A stretch of 64,000 nucleotides of DNA from Glebionis coronaria (taxonomy: Eukaryota > Streptophyta > Magnoliopsida > Asterales > Asteraceae). The position numbers were made by a program, and so were the translations under genes. Under the pieces are notes generated by a model, which did no database searches, was not told the origin of the DNA, and was given only the letters and a program-made list of their open reading frames with translations. Location: positions 600,751,452-600,815,451 of the forward strand of contig CM046880.1 of assembly GCA_025667525.1 (NCBI GenBank). Reading direction: 5' to 3'. Shown here one piece after another: positions 12,265 to 25,425 of this stretch; the first letter of the stretch is position 1, and each line of letters starts with the position of its first letter.

Positions 12265-14113
12265 TCAGCACCGTAAGTTCGTTTTCAGCCCGTGACCTGT
12301 CAAAACGACCGAAAAAACAAGAGGAACATCGCTGTAACCTACTTTAAGCTGGTTAAGTGATTTTGAAGGCCCAAAAAGCCATTTTACTATGGTTTTTTTC
12401 ATTAGTTTTGTATATTTTCCACCTTTGTAGGTTTCCGAAGGAAAATCAATATCATTTTTGTGTTGATCAAACAATGTTAAATATTGTTTGAGCTCACTCG
12501 TATTTTTAATATCAATTGATGGTATGCCATCACGATTTCCTTGTCTAGTAAAACCACAACTACATCACCAACTAATTTGCTACATTCAAGTCTGGTTAAA
12601 ACATAGCAAAACCGAACCAAAACATGCTAAAGACGACCACAACATGATCAATACAATCAAACCATAGTAGAAATCCTATTTCCACGGATTTGGCATGGTT
12701 TGCCCGCTTTATTCAGACTTTTTCCGGTTTCCCCTGTTAACGTCCGATTCCGTCCGATCTCGTCCGATTTCGTCCGTTTTGATATGTTTCGAACGGTGTA
12801 GCCCGTTTCAGCCGGATTTGGATGAGTATAACCATTTTTGAAAGTTGTACAGTTAGTATATGCCAATGAAATTATATATTGATGGAGGCAAAAGTGTTAA
12901 AGAAGAGACTGACTTGGTTCTCGAAGCCCAAGATCGTGTGACGAAGAAGGCTTTCTTAAAAAGGTCATAACTTCAGCACCGTAAGTTCGTTTTCAGCCCG
13001 TGACCTGTCAAAACGACCGAAAAAACAAGAGGAACATCGCTGTAACCTACTTTAAGCTGGTTAAGTGATTTTGAAGGCCCAAAAAGCCATTTTACAATGT
13101 TTTTTTCATTAGTTTTGTATATTTTCCACCTTTGTAGATTTCCGAAGGAAAATCAATATCATTTTTGTGTTGATCAAACAATGTTAAATATTGTTTGAGC
13201 TCACTCGTATTTTTAATATCAATTGATGGTATGCCATCACGATTTCCTTGTCTAGTAAAACCACAACTACATCACCAACTAATTTGCTACATTCAAGTCT
13301 GGTTAAAACATAGCCAAACCGAACCAAAACATGCTAAAGACGACCACAACATGATCAATACAATCAAACCATAGTAGAAATCATATTTCCACGGATTTGG
13401 CATGGTTTGCCCGCTTTATTCAGACTTTCTCCGGTTTCCCCTGTTAACGTCCGATTCCGTCCGATCTCGTCCGATTTCGTCCGTTTTGATATGTTTCGAA
13501 CGGTCTAGCCTGTTTCAGCCGGATTTGGATGTGTATAACCATTTTTGAAAGTTGTACAGTTAGTATATGCCAATGAAATTATATATTGATGGAGGCAAAA
13601 GTGTTAAAGAAGAGACTGACTTGGTTCTCGAAGCCCAAGATCGTGTGACGAAGAAGGCTTTCTTAAAAAGGTCATAACTTCAGCACCGTAAGTTCGTTTT
13701 CAGCCCGTGACCTGTCAAAACGACCGAAAAAGCAAGAGGAACATCACTGTAACCAACTTTAAGCTGGTTAAGTGATTTTGAAGGCCCAAAAAGCCATTTT
13801 ACAATGTTTTTTTCATTAGTTTTGTATATTTTCCACCTTTGTAGGTTTCCGAAGGAAAATCAATATCATTTTTGTGTTGATCAAACAATGTTAAATATTG
13901 TTTGAGCTCACTCGTATTTTTAATATCAATTGATGGTATGCCATCACGATTTCCTTGTCTAGTAAAACCACAACTACATCACCAACTAATTTGCTACATT
14001 CAAGTCTGGTTAAAACATAGCCAAACCGAACCAAAACATGCTAAAGACGACCACAACATGATCAATACAATCAAACCATAGTAGAAATCATATTTCCACG
14101 GATTTGGCATGGT
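12265..14113. repeat. Three-unit shift block, second copy
   Basis: Copy of 10143-11991 (shift 2122 bp). The intervening unit 18 head (11992 onward, CTATCCCG and GTATTACC) recurs in unit 24 at 16238, a shift of 4246 bp. The blocks in this part of the array are therefore overlapping mosaics rather than a single periodic higher-order repeat. Confidence 0.85.
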
Positions 14114-16944
14114 TTGCCCGCTTTATTCAGACTTTCTCCGGTTTCCCCTGTTAACGTCCGATTCCGTCCGATCTCGTCCGATTTCGTCCGTTTTGATATG
14201 TTTCGAACGGTCTAGCCTGTTTCAGCCGATTTTTGGATGTGTATAACCATTTTTGAAAGTTGTACAGTTAGTATATGCCAATGAAATTATATATTGATGG
14301 AGGCAAAAGTGTTAAAGAAGAGATTGACTTGGTTCTCGAAGCCCAAGATCGTGTGACGAAGAAGGCTTTCTTAAAAAGGTCATAACTTCAGCACCGTAAG
14401 TTCGTTTTCAGCCCGTGACCTGTCAAAACGACCGAAAAAACAAGAGGAACATCACTGTAACCAACTTTAAGCTGGTTAAGTGATTTTGAAGGCCCAAAAA
14501 GCCATTTTACTATGTTTTTTTCATTAGTTTTGTATATTTTCCACCTTTGTAGGTTTCCGAAGGAAAATCAATATCATTTTTGTGTTGATCAAACAATGTT
14601 AAATATTGTTTGAGCTCACTCGTATTTTTAATATCAATTGATGGTATGCCATCACGATTTCCTTGTCTAGTAAAACCACAACTACATCACCAACTAATTT
14701 GCTACATTAGAGTCTGGTTAAAACATAGCCAAACCGAACCAAAACATGCTAAAGACGACCACAACATGATCAATACAATCAAACCATAGTAGAAATCATA
14801 TTTCCACGGATTTGGCATGGTTTGCCCGCTTTATTCAGACTTTCTCCGGTTTCCCCGGTTAACGTCCGATTTCGTCCGATCTCGTCCGATTTCGTCCGTT
14901 TTGATATGTTTCGAACGGTCTAGCCCGTTTCAGCCGGATTTGGATGTGTATAACCATGTTTGAAAGTTGTACAGTTAGTATATGCCAATGAAATTATATA
15001 TTGATGGAGGCAAAAGTGTTAAAGAAGAGACTGACTTGGTTCTCGAAGCCCAAGATCGTGTGACGAAGAAGGCTTTCTTAAAAAGGTCATAACTTCAGCA
15101 CCGTAAGTTCGTTTTCAGCCCGTGACCTGTCAAAACGACCGAAAAAACAAGAGGAACATCGCTGTAACCTACTTTAAGCTGGTTAAGTGATTTTGAAGGC
15201 CCAAAAAGCCATTTTACTATGGTTTTTTTCATTAGTTTTGTATATTTTCCACCTTTGTAGGTTTCCGAAGGAAAGTCAATATCATTTTTGTGTTGATCAA
15301 ACAATGTTAAATATTGTTTGAGCTCACTCGTATTTTTAATATCAATTGATGGTATGCCATCACGATTTCCTTGTCTAGTAAAACCACAACTACATCACCA
15401 ACTAATTTGCTACATTAGAGTCTGGTTAAAACATAGCCAAACCGAACCAAAACATGCTAAAGACGACCACAACATGATCAATACAATCAAACCATAGTAG
15501 AAATCCTATTTCCACGGATTTGGCATGGTTTGCCCGCTTTATTCAGACTTTCTCCGGTTTCCCCGGTTAACGTCCGATTTCGTCCGATCTCGTCCGATTT
15601 CGTCCGTTTTGATATGTTTCGAACGGTCTAGCCCGTTTCAGCCGGATTTGGATGTGTATAACCATGTTTGAAAGTTGTACAGTTAGTATATGCCAATGAA
15701 ATTATATATTGATGGAGGCAAAAGTGTTAAAGAAGAGACTGACTTGGTTCTCGAAGCCCAAGATCGTGTGACGAAGAAGGCTTTCTTAAAAAGGTCATAA
15801 CTTCAGCACCGTAAGTTCGTTTTCAGCCCGTGACCTGTCAAAACGACCGAAAAAACAAGAGGAACATCGCTGTAACCTCCTTTAAGCTGGTTAAGTGATT
15901 TTGAAGGCCCAAAAAGCCATTTTACTATGGTTTTTTTCATTAGTTTTGTATATTTTCCACCTTTGTAGGTTTCCGAAGGAAAATCAATATCATTTTTGTG
16001 TTGATCAAACAATGTTAAATATTGTTTGAGCTCACTCGTATTTTTAATATCAATTGATGGTATGCCATCACGATTTCCTTGTCTAGTAAAACCACAACTA
16101 CATCACCAACTAATTTGCTACATTCAAGTCTGGTTAAAACATAGCAAAACCGAACCAAAACATGCTAAAGACGACCACAACATGATCAATACAATCAAAC
16201 CATAGTAGAAATCCTATTTCCACGGATTTGGCATGGTTTGCCCGCTTTATTCAGACTTTCTCCGGTTTCCCCTGTTAACGTCCGATTCCGTCCGATCTCG
16301 TCCGATTTCGTCCGTTTTGATATGTTTCGAACGGTCTATCCCGTTTCAGCCGGATTTGGATGTGTATTACCATTTTTGAAAGTTGTACAGTTAGTATATG
16401 CCAATGAAATTATATATTGATGGAGGCAAAAGTGTTAAAGAAGAGACTGACTTGGTTCTCGAAGCCCAAGATCGTGTGACGAAGAAGGCTTTCTTAAAAA
16501 GGTCATAACTTCAGCACCGTAAGTTCGTTTTCAGCCCGTGACCTGTCAAAACGACCGAAAAAACAAGAGGAACATCACTGTAACCAACTTTAAGCTGGTT
16601 AAGTGATTTTGAAGGCCCAAAAAGCCATTTTACTATGTTTTTTTCATTAGTTTTGTATATTTTCCACCTTTGTAGGTTTCCGAAGGAAAATCAATATCAT
16701 TTTTGTGTTGATCAAACAATGGTAAATATTGTTTGAGCTCACTCGTATTTTTATTATCAATTGATGGTATGCCATCACGATTTCCTTGTCTAGTAAAACC
16801 ACAACTACATCACCAACTAATTTGCTACATTCAAGTCTGGTTAAAACATAGCCTAACCGAACCAAAACATGCTAAAGACGACCACAACATGATCAATACA
16901 ATCAAACCATAGTAGAAATCCTATTTCCACGGATTTGGCATGGT

Positions 16945-19900
16945 TTGCCCGCTTTATTCAGACTTTCTCCGGTTTCCCCGGTTAACGTCCGATTTCGTCC
17001 GATCTCGTCCGATTTCGTCCGTTTTGATATGTTTCGAACGGTCTAGCCCGTTTCAGCCGGATTTGGATGTGTATAACCATGTTTGAAAGTTGTACAGTTA
17101 GTATATGCCAATGAAATTATATATTGATGGAGGCAAAAGTGTTAAAGAAGAGACTGACTTGGTTCACGAAGCCCAAGATCGTGTGACGAAGAAGGCTTTC
17201 TTAAAAAGGTCATAACTTCAGCACCGTAAGTTCGTTTTCAGCCCGTGACCTGTCAAAACGACCGAAAAAACAAGAGGAACATCGCTGTAACCTACTTTAA
17301 GCTGGTTAAGTGATTTTGAAGGCCCAAAAAGCCATTTTACTATGGTTTTTTTCATTAGTTTTGTATATTTTCCACCTTTGTAGGTTTCCGAAGGAAAATC
17401 AATATCATTTTTGTGTTGATCAAACAATGTTAAATATTGTTTGAGCTCACTCGTATTTTTAATATCAATTGATGGTATGCCATCACGATTTCCTTGTCTA
17501 GTAAAACCACAACTACATCACCAACTAATTTGCTACATTCAAGTCTGGTTAAAACATAGCAAAACCGAACCAAAACATGCTAAAGACGACCACAACATGA
17601 TCAATACAATCAAACCATAGTAGAAATCATATTTCCACGGATTTGGCATGGTTTGCCCGCTTTATTCAGACTTTCTCCGGTTTCCCCGGTTAACGTCCGA
17701 TTTCGTCCGATCTCGTCTGATTTCGTCCGTTTTGATATGTTTCGAACGGTCTAGCCCGTTTCAGCCGGATTTGGATGTGTATAACCATGTTTGAAAGTTG
17801 TACAGTTAGTATATGCCAATGAAATTATATATTGATGGAGGCAAAAGTGTTAAAGAAGAGACTGACTTGGTTCTCGAAGCCCAAGATCGTGTGACGAAGA
17901 AGGCTTTCTTAAAAAGGTCATAACTTCAGCACCGTAAGTTCGTTTTCAGCCCGTGACCTGTCAAAACGACCGAAAAAACAAGAGGAACATCGCTATAACC
18001 AACTTTAAGCTGGTTAAGTGATTTTGAAGGCCCAAAAGCCATTTTACTATGTTTTTTTCATTAGTTTTGTATATTTTCCACCTTTGTAGGTTTCCGAAGG
18101 AAAATCAATATCATTTTTGTGTTGATCAAACAATGTTAAATATTGTTTGAGCTCACTCGTATTTTTAATATCAATTGATGGTATGCCATCACGATTTCCT
18201 TGTCTAGTAAAACCACAACTACATCACCAACTAATTTGCTACATTCAAGTCTGGTTAAAACATAGCCAAACCGAACTAAAACATGCTAAAGACGACCACA
18301 ACATGATCAATACAATCAAACCATAGTAGAAATCATATTTCCACGGATTTGGCATGGTTTGCCCGCTTTATTCAGACTTTCTCCGGTTTCCCCTGTTAAC
18401 GTCCGATTTCGTCCGATCTCGTCCGATTTCGTCCGTTTTGATATGTTTCGAACGGTCTAGCCCGTTTCAGCCGGATTTGGATGTGTATAACCATTTTTGA
18501 AAGTTGTACAGTTAGTATATGCCAATGAAATTATATATTAATGGAGGCAAAAGTGTTAAAGAAGAGACTGACTTGGTTCTCGAAGCCCAAGATCGTGTGA
18601 CGAAGAAGGCTTTCTTAAAAAGGTCATAACTTCAGCACCGTAAGTTCGTTTTCAGCCCGTGACCTGTCAAAACGACCGAAAAAACAAGAGGAACATCCCT
18701 GTAACCAACTTTAAGCTGGTTAAGTGATTTTGAAGGCCCAAAAAGCCATTTTACAATGTTTTTTTCATTAGTTTTGTATATTTTCCACCTTTGTAGGTTT
18801 CCGAAGGAAAATCAATATCATTTTTGTGTTGATCAAACAATGTTAAATATTGTTTGAGCTCACTCGTATTTTTAATATCAATTGATGGTATGCCATCACG
18901 ATTTCCTTGTCTAGTAAAACCACAACTACATCACCAACTAATTTGCTACATTCAAGTCTGGTTAAAACATAGCCAAACCGAACCAAAACATGCTAAAGAC
19001 GACCACAACATGATCAATACAATCAAACCATAGTAGAAATCATATTTCCACGGATTTGGCATGGTTTGCCCGCTTTATTCAGACTTTCTCCGGTTTCCCC
19101 TGTTAACGTCCGATTCCGTCTGATCTCGTCCGATTTCGTCCGTTTTGATATGTTTCGAACGGTCTAGCCCGTTTCAGCCGGATTTGGATGTGTATAACCA
19201 TTTTTGAAAGTTGTACAGTTAGTATATGCCAATGAAATTATATATTGATGGAGGCAAAAGTGTTAAAGAAGAGACTGACTTGGTTCTCGAAGCCCAAGAT
19301 CGTGTGACGAAGAAGGCTTTCTTAAAAAGGTCATAACTTCAGCACCGTAAGTTCGTTTTCAGCCCGTGACCTGTCAAAACGACCGAAAAACAAGAGGAAC
19401 ATCGCTGTAACCTACTTTAAGCTGGTTAAGTGATTTTGAAGGCCCAAAAAGCCATTTTACAATGTTTTTTTCATTAGTTTTGTATATTTTCCACCTTTGT
19501 AGGTTTCCGAAGGAAAATCAATATCATTTTTGTGTTGATCAAACAATGTTAAATATTGTTTGAGCTCACTCGTATTTTTAATATCAATTGATGGTATGCC
19601 ATCACGATTTCCTTGTCTAGTAAAACCACAACTACATCACCAACTAATTTGCTACATTCAAGTCTGGTTAAAACATAGCCAAACCGAACCAAAACATGCT
19701 AAAGACGACCACAACATGATCAATACAATCAAACCATAGTAGAAATCATATTTCCATGGATTTGGCATGGTTTGCCCGCTTTATTCAGACTTTCTCCGGT
19801 TTCCCCTGTTAACGTCCGATTCCGTCCGATCTCGTCCGATTTCGTCCGTTTTGATATGTTTCGAACGGTCTAGCCCGTTTCAGCCGGATTTGGATGAGTA

Positions 19901-20478
19901 TAACCATTTTTGAAAGTTGTACAGTTAGTATATGCCAATGAAATTATATATTGATGGAGGCAAAAGTGTTAAAGAAGAGACTGACTTGGTTCTCGAAGCC
20001 CAAGATCGTGTGACGAAGAAGGCTTTCTTAAAAAGGTCATAACTTCAGCACCGTAAGTTCGTTTTCAGCCCGTGACCTGTCAAAACGACCGAAAAAACAA
20101 GAGGAACATCACTGTAACCAACTTTAAGCTGGTTAAGTGATTTTGAAGGCCCAAAAAGCCATTTTACTATGTTTTTTTCATTAGTTTTGTATATTTTCCA
20201 CCTTTGTAGGTTTCCGAAGGAAAATCAATATCATTTTTGTGTTGATCAAACAATGTTAAATATTGTTTGAGCTCACTCGTATTTTTAATATCAATTGATG
20301 GTATGCCATCACGATTTCCTTGTCTAGTAAAACCACAACTACATCACCAACTAATTTGCTACATTCAAGTCTGGTTAAAACATAGCCTAACCGAACCAAA
20401 ACATGCTAAAGACGACCACAACATGATCAATACAATCAAACCATAGTAGAAATCCTATTTCCACGGATTTGGCATGGT
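16945..20478. repeat. Five-unit block of 3534 bp, first copy (units 25-29)
   Basis: Recurs immediately downstream at 20479-24012 with a constant 3534-bp shift. Shared markers: GGTTCACGAAGCC in unit 25/30, one fewer A in GGCCCAAAAGCC in unit 26/31, ATTAATGGAGG and ACATCCCTG in unit 27/32, a five-A GACCGAAAAACAAG in unit 28/33, and TTTCCATGGA in unit 29/34. The tail of unit 24 (CATAGCCTAACC) also matches the tail of unit 29, so the left edge of the duplication lies inside unit 24. Confidence 0.9.
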
Positions 20479-23400
20479 TTGCCCGCTTTATTCAGACTTT
20501 CTCCGGTTTCCCCGGTTAACGTCCGATTTCGTCCGATCTCGTCCGATTTCGTCCGTTTTGATATGTTTCGAACGGTCTAGCCCGTTTCAGCCGGATTTGG
20601 ATGTGTATAACCATGTTTGAAAGTTGTACAGTTAGTATATGCCAATGAAATTATATATTGATGGAGGCAAAAGTGTTAAAGAAGAGACTGACTTGGTTCA
20701 CGAAGCCCAAGATCGTGTGACGAAGAAGGCTTTCTTAAAAAGGTCATAACTTCAGCACCGTAAGTTCGTTTTCAGCCCGTGACCTGTCAAAACGACCGAA
20801 AAAACAAGAGGAACATCGCTGTAACCTACTTTAAGCTGGTTAAGTGATTTTGAAGGCCCAAAAAGCCATTTTACTATGGTTTTTTTCATTAGTTTTGTAT
20901 ATTTTCCACCTTTGTAGGTTTCCGAAGGAAAATCAATATCATTTTTGTGTTGATCAAACAATGTTAAATATTGTTTGAGCTCACTCGTATTTTTAATATC
21001 AATTGATGGTATGCCATCACGATTTCCTTGTCTAGTAAAACCACAACTACATCACCAACTAATTTGCTACATTCAAGTCTGGTTAAAACATAGCAAAACC
21101 GAACCAAAACATGCTAAAGACGACCACAACATGATCAATACAATCAAACCATAGTAGAAATCATATTTCCACGGATTTGGCATGGTTTGCCCGCTTTATT
21201 CAGACTTTCTCCGGTTTCCCCGGTTAACGTCCGATTTCGTCCGATCTCGTCTGATTTCGTCCGTTTTGATATGTTTCGAACGGTCTAGCCCGTTTCAGCC
21301 GGATTTGGATGTGTATAACCATGTTTGAAAGTTGTACAGTTAGTATATGCCAATGAAATTATATATTGATGGAGGCAAAAGTGTTAAAGAAGAGACTGAC
21401 TTGGTTCTCGAAGCCCAAGATCGTGTGACGAAGAAGGCTTTCTTAAAAAGGTCATAACTTCAGCACCGTAAGTTCGTTTTCAGCCCGTGACCTGTCAAAA
21501 CGACCGAAAAAACAAGAGGAACATCGCTATAACCAACTTTAAGCTGGTTAAGTGATTTTGAAGGCCCAAAAGCCATTTTACTATGTTTTTTTCATTAGTT
21601 TTGTATATTTTCCACCTTTGTAGGTTTCCGAAGGAAAATCAATATCATTTTTGTGTTGATCAAACAATGTTAAATATTGTTTGAGCTCACTCGTATTTTT
21701 AATATCAATTGATGGTATGCCATCACGATTTCCTTGTCTAGTAAAACCACAACTACATCACCAACTAATTTGCTACATTCAAGTCTGGTTAAAACATAGC
21801 CAAACCGAACTAAAACATGCTAAAGACGACCACAACATGATCAATACAATCAAACCATAGTAGAAATCATATTTCCACGGATTTGGCATGGTTTGCCCGC
21901 TTTATTCAGACTTTCTCCGGTTTCCCCTGTTAACGTCCGATTTCGTCCGATCTCGTCCGATTTCGTCCGTTTTGATATGTTTCGAACGGTCTAGCCCGTT
22001 TCAGCCGGATTTGGATGTGTATAACCATTTTTGAAAGTTGTACAGTTAGTATATGCCAATGAAATTATATATTAATGGAGGCAAAAGTGTTAAAGAAGAG
22101 ACTGACTTGGTTCTCGAAGCCCAAGATCGTGTGACGAAGAAGGCTTTCTTAAAAAGGTCATAACTTCAGCACCGTAAGTTCGTTTTCAGCCCGTGACCTG
22201 TCAAAACGACCGAAAAAACAAGAGGAACATCCCTGTAACCAACTTTAAGCTGGTTAAGTGATTTTGAAGGCCCAAAAAGCCATTTTACAATGTTTTTTTC
22301 ATTAGTTTTGTATATTTTCCACCTTTGTAGGTTTCCGAAGGAAAATCAATATCATTTTTGTGTTGATCAAACAATGTTAAATATTGTTTGAGCTCACTCG
22401 TATTTTTAATATCAATTGATGGTATGCCATCACGATTTCCTTGTCTAGTAAAACCACAACTACATCACCAACTAATTTGCTACATTCAAGTCTGGTTAAA
22501 ACATAGCCAAACCGAACCAAAACATGCTAAAGACGACCACAACATGATCAATACAATCAAACCATAGTAGAAATCATATTTCCACGGATTTGGCATGGTT
22601 TGCCCGCTTTATTCAGACTTTCTCCGGTTTCCCCTGTTAACGTCCGATTCCGTCTGATCTCGTCCGATTTCGTCCGTTTTGATATGTTTCGAACGGTCTA
22701 GCCCGTTTCAGCCGGATTTGGATGTGTATAACCATTTTTGAAAGTTGTACAGTTAGTATATGCCAATGAAATTATATATTGATGGAGGCAAAAGTGTTAA
22801 AGAAGAGACTGACTTGGTTCTCGAAGCCCAAGATCGTGTGACGAAGAAGGCTTTCTTAAAAAGGTCATAACTTCAGCACCGTAAGTTCGTTTTCAGCCCG
22901 TGACCTGTCAAAACGACCGAAAAACAAGAGGAACATCGCTGTAACCTACTTTAAGCTGGTTAAGTGATTTTGAAGGCCCAAAAAGCCATTTTACAATGTT
23001 TTTTTCATTAGTTTTGTATATTTTCCACCTTTGTAGGTTTCCGAAGGAAAATCAATATCATTTTTGTGTTGATCAAACAATGTTAAATATTGTTTGAGCT
23101 CACTCGTATTTTTAATATCAATTGATGGTATGCCATCACGATTTCCTTGTCTAGTAAAACCACAACTACATCACCAACTAATTTGCTACATTCAAGTCTG
23201 GTTAAAACATAGCCAAACCGAACCAAAACATGCTAAAGACGACCACAACATGATCAATACAATCAAACCATAGTAGAAATCATATTTCCATGGATTTGGC
23301 ATGGTTTGCCCGCTTTATTCAGACTTTCTCCGGTTTCCCCTGTTAACGTCCGATTCCGTCCGATCTCGTCCGATTTCGTCCGTTTTGATATGTTTCGAAC

Positions 23401-24012
23401 GGTCTAGCCCGTTTCAGCCGGATTTGGATGAGTATAACCATTTTTGAAAGTTGTACAGTTAGTATATGCCAATGAAATTATATATTGATGGAGGCAAAAG
23501 TGTTAAAGAAGAGACTGACTTGGTTCTCGAAGCCCAAGATCGTGTGACGAAGAAGGCTTTCTTAAAAAGGTCATAACTTCAGCACCGTAAGTTCGTTTTC
23601 AGCCCGTGACCTGTCAAAACGACCGAAAAAACAAGAGGAACATCACTGTAACCAACTTTAAGCTGGTTAAGTGATTTTGAAGGCCCAAAAAGCCATTTTA
23701 CTATGTTTTTTTCATTAGTTTTGTATATTTTCCACCTTTGTAGGTTTCCGAAGGAAAATCAATATCATTTTTGTGTTGATCAAACAATGTTAAATATTGT
23801 TTGAGCTCACTCGTATTTTTAATATCAATTGATGGTATGCCATCACGATTTCCTTGTCTAGTAAAACCACAACTACATCACCAACTAATTTGCTACATTT
23901 AAGTCTGGTTAAAACATAGCCAAACCGAACCAAAACATGCTAAAGACGACCACAACATGATCAATACAATCAAACCATAGTAGAAATCATATTTCCACGG
24001 ATTTGGCATGGT
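20479..24012. repeat. Five-unit block of 3534 bp, second copy (units 30-34)
   Basis: Tandem copy of 16945-20478. It diverges near its right end: TACATTTAAG near 23900 and CATAGCCAAACC instead of CATAGCCTAACC. Its last two units (22600-24012) are duplicated again as 24013-25425 with a 1413-bp shift, sharing GATTCCGTCTGATC and the short A-run. Confidence 0.9.
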
Positions 24013-25425
24013 TTGCCCGCTTTATTCAGACTTTCTCCGGTTTCCCCTGTTAACGTCCGATTCCGTCTGATCTCGTCCGATTTCGTCCGTTTTGATATGT
24101 TTCGAACGGTCTAGCCCGTTTCAGCCGGATTTGGATGTGTATAACCATTTTTGAAAGTTGTACAGTTAGTATATGCCAATGAAATTATATATTGATGGAG
24201 GCAAAAGTGTTAAAGAAGAGACTGACTTGGTTCTCGAAGCCCAAGATCGTGTGACGAAGAAGGCTTTCTTAAAAAGGTCATAACTTCAGCACCGTAAGTT
24301 CGTTTTCAGCCCGTGACCTGTCAAAACGACCGAAAAACAAGAGGAACATCGCTGTAACCTACTTTAAGCTGGTTAAGTGATTTTGAAGGCCCAAAAAGCC
24401 ATTTTACAATGTTTTTTTCATTAGTTTTGTATATTTTCCACCTTTGTAGGTTTCCGAAGGAAAATCAATATCATTTTTGTGTTGATCAAACAATGTTAAA
24501 TATTGTTTGAGCTCACTCGTATTTTTAATATCAATTGATGGTATGCCATCACGATTTCCTTGTCTAGTAAAACCACAACTACATCACCAACTAATTTGCT
24601 ACATTCAAGTCTGGTTAAAACATAGCCAAACCGAACCAAAACATGCTAAAGACGACCACAACATGATCAATACAATCAAACCATAGTAGAAATCATATTT
24701 CCACGGATTTGGCATGGTTTGCCCGCTTTATTCAGACTTTCTCCGGTTTCCCCTGTTAACGTCCGATTCCGTCCGATCTCGTCCGATTTCGTCCGTTTTG
24801 ATATGTTTCGAACGGTCTAGCCCGTTTCAGCCGGATTTGGATGAGTATAACCATTTTTGAAAGTTGTACAGTTAGTATATGCCAATGAAATTATATATTG
24901 ATGGAGGCAAAAGTGTTAAAGAAGAGACTGACTTGGTTCTCGAAGCCCAAGATCGTGTGACGAAGAAGGCTTTCTTAAAAAGGTCATAACTTCAGCACCG
25001 TAAGTTCGTTTTCAGCCCGTGACCTGTCAAAACGACCGAAAAAACAAGAGGAACATCACTGTAACCAACTTTAAGCTGGTTAAGTGATTTTGAAGGCCCA
25101 AAAAGCCATTTTACTATGTTTTTTTCATTAGTTTTGTATATTTTCCACCTTTGTAGGTTTCCGAAGGAAAATCAATATCATTTTTGTGTTGATCAAACAA
25201 TGTTAAATATTGTTTGAGCTCACTCGTATTTTTAATATCAATTGATGGTATGCCATCACAATTTCCTTGTCTAGTAAAACCACAACTACATCACCAACTA
25301 ATTTGCTACATTCAAGTCTGGTTAAAACATAGCCAAACCGAACCAAAACATGCTAAAGACGACCACAACATGATCAATACAATCAAACCATAGTAGAAAT
25401 CCTATTTCCACGGATTTGGCATGGT
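24013..25425. repeat. Two-unit block (units 35-36), copy of 22600-24012
   Basis: Units 35-36 repeat units 33-34 at a 1413-bp shift, with the same GATTCCGTCTGATC and GACCGAAAAACAAG variants. The TTTCCATGGA variant of unit 34 is absent here (TTTCCACGGA), so either a conversion or a later substitution separates the copies. Confidence 0.8.
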
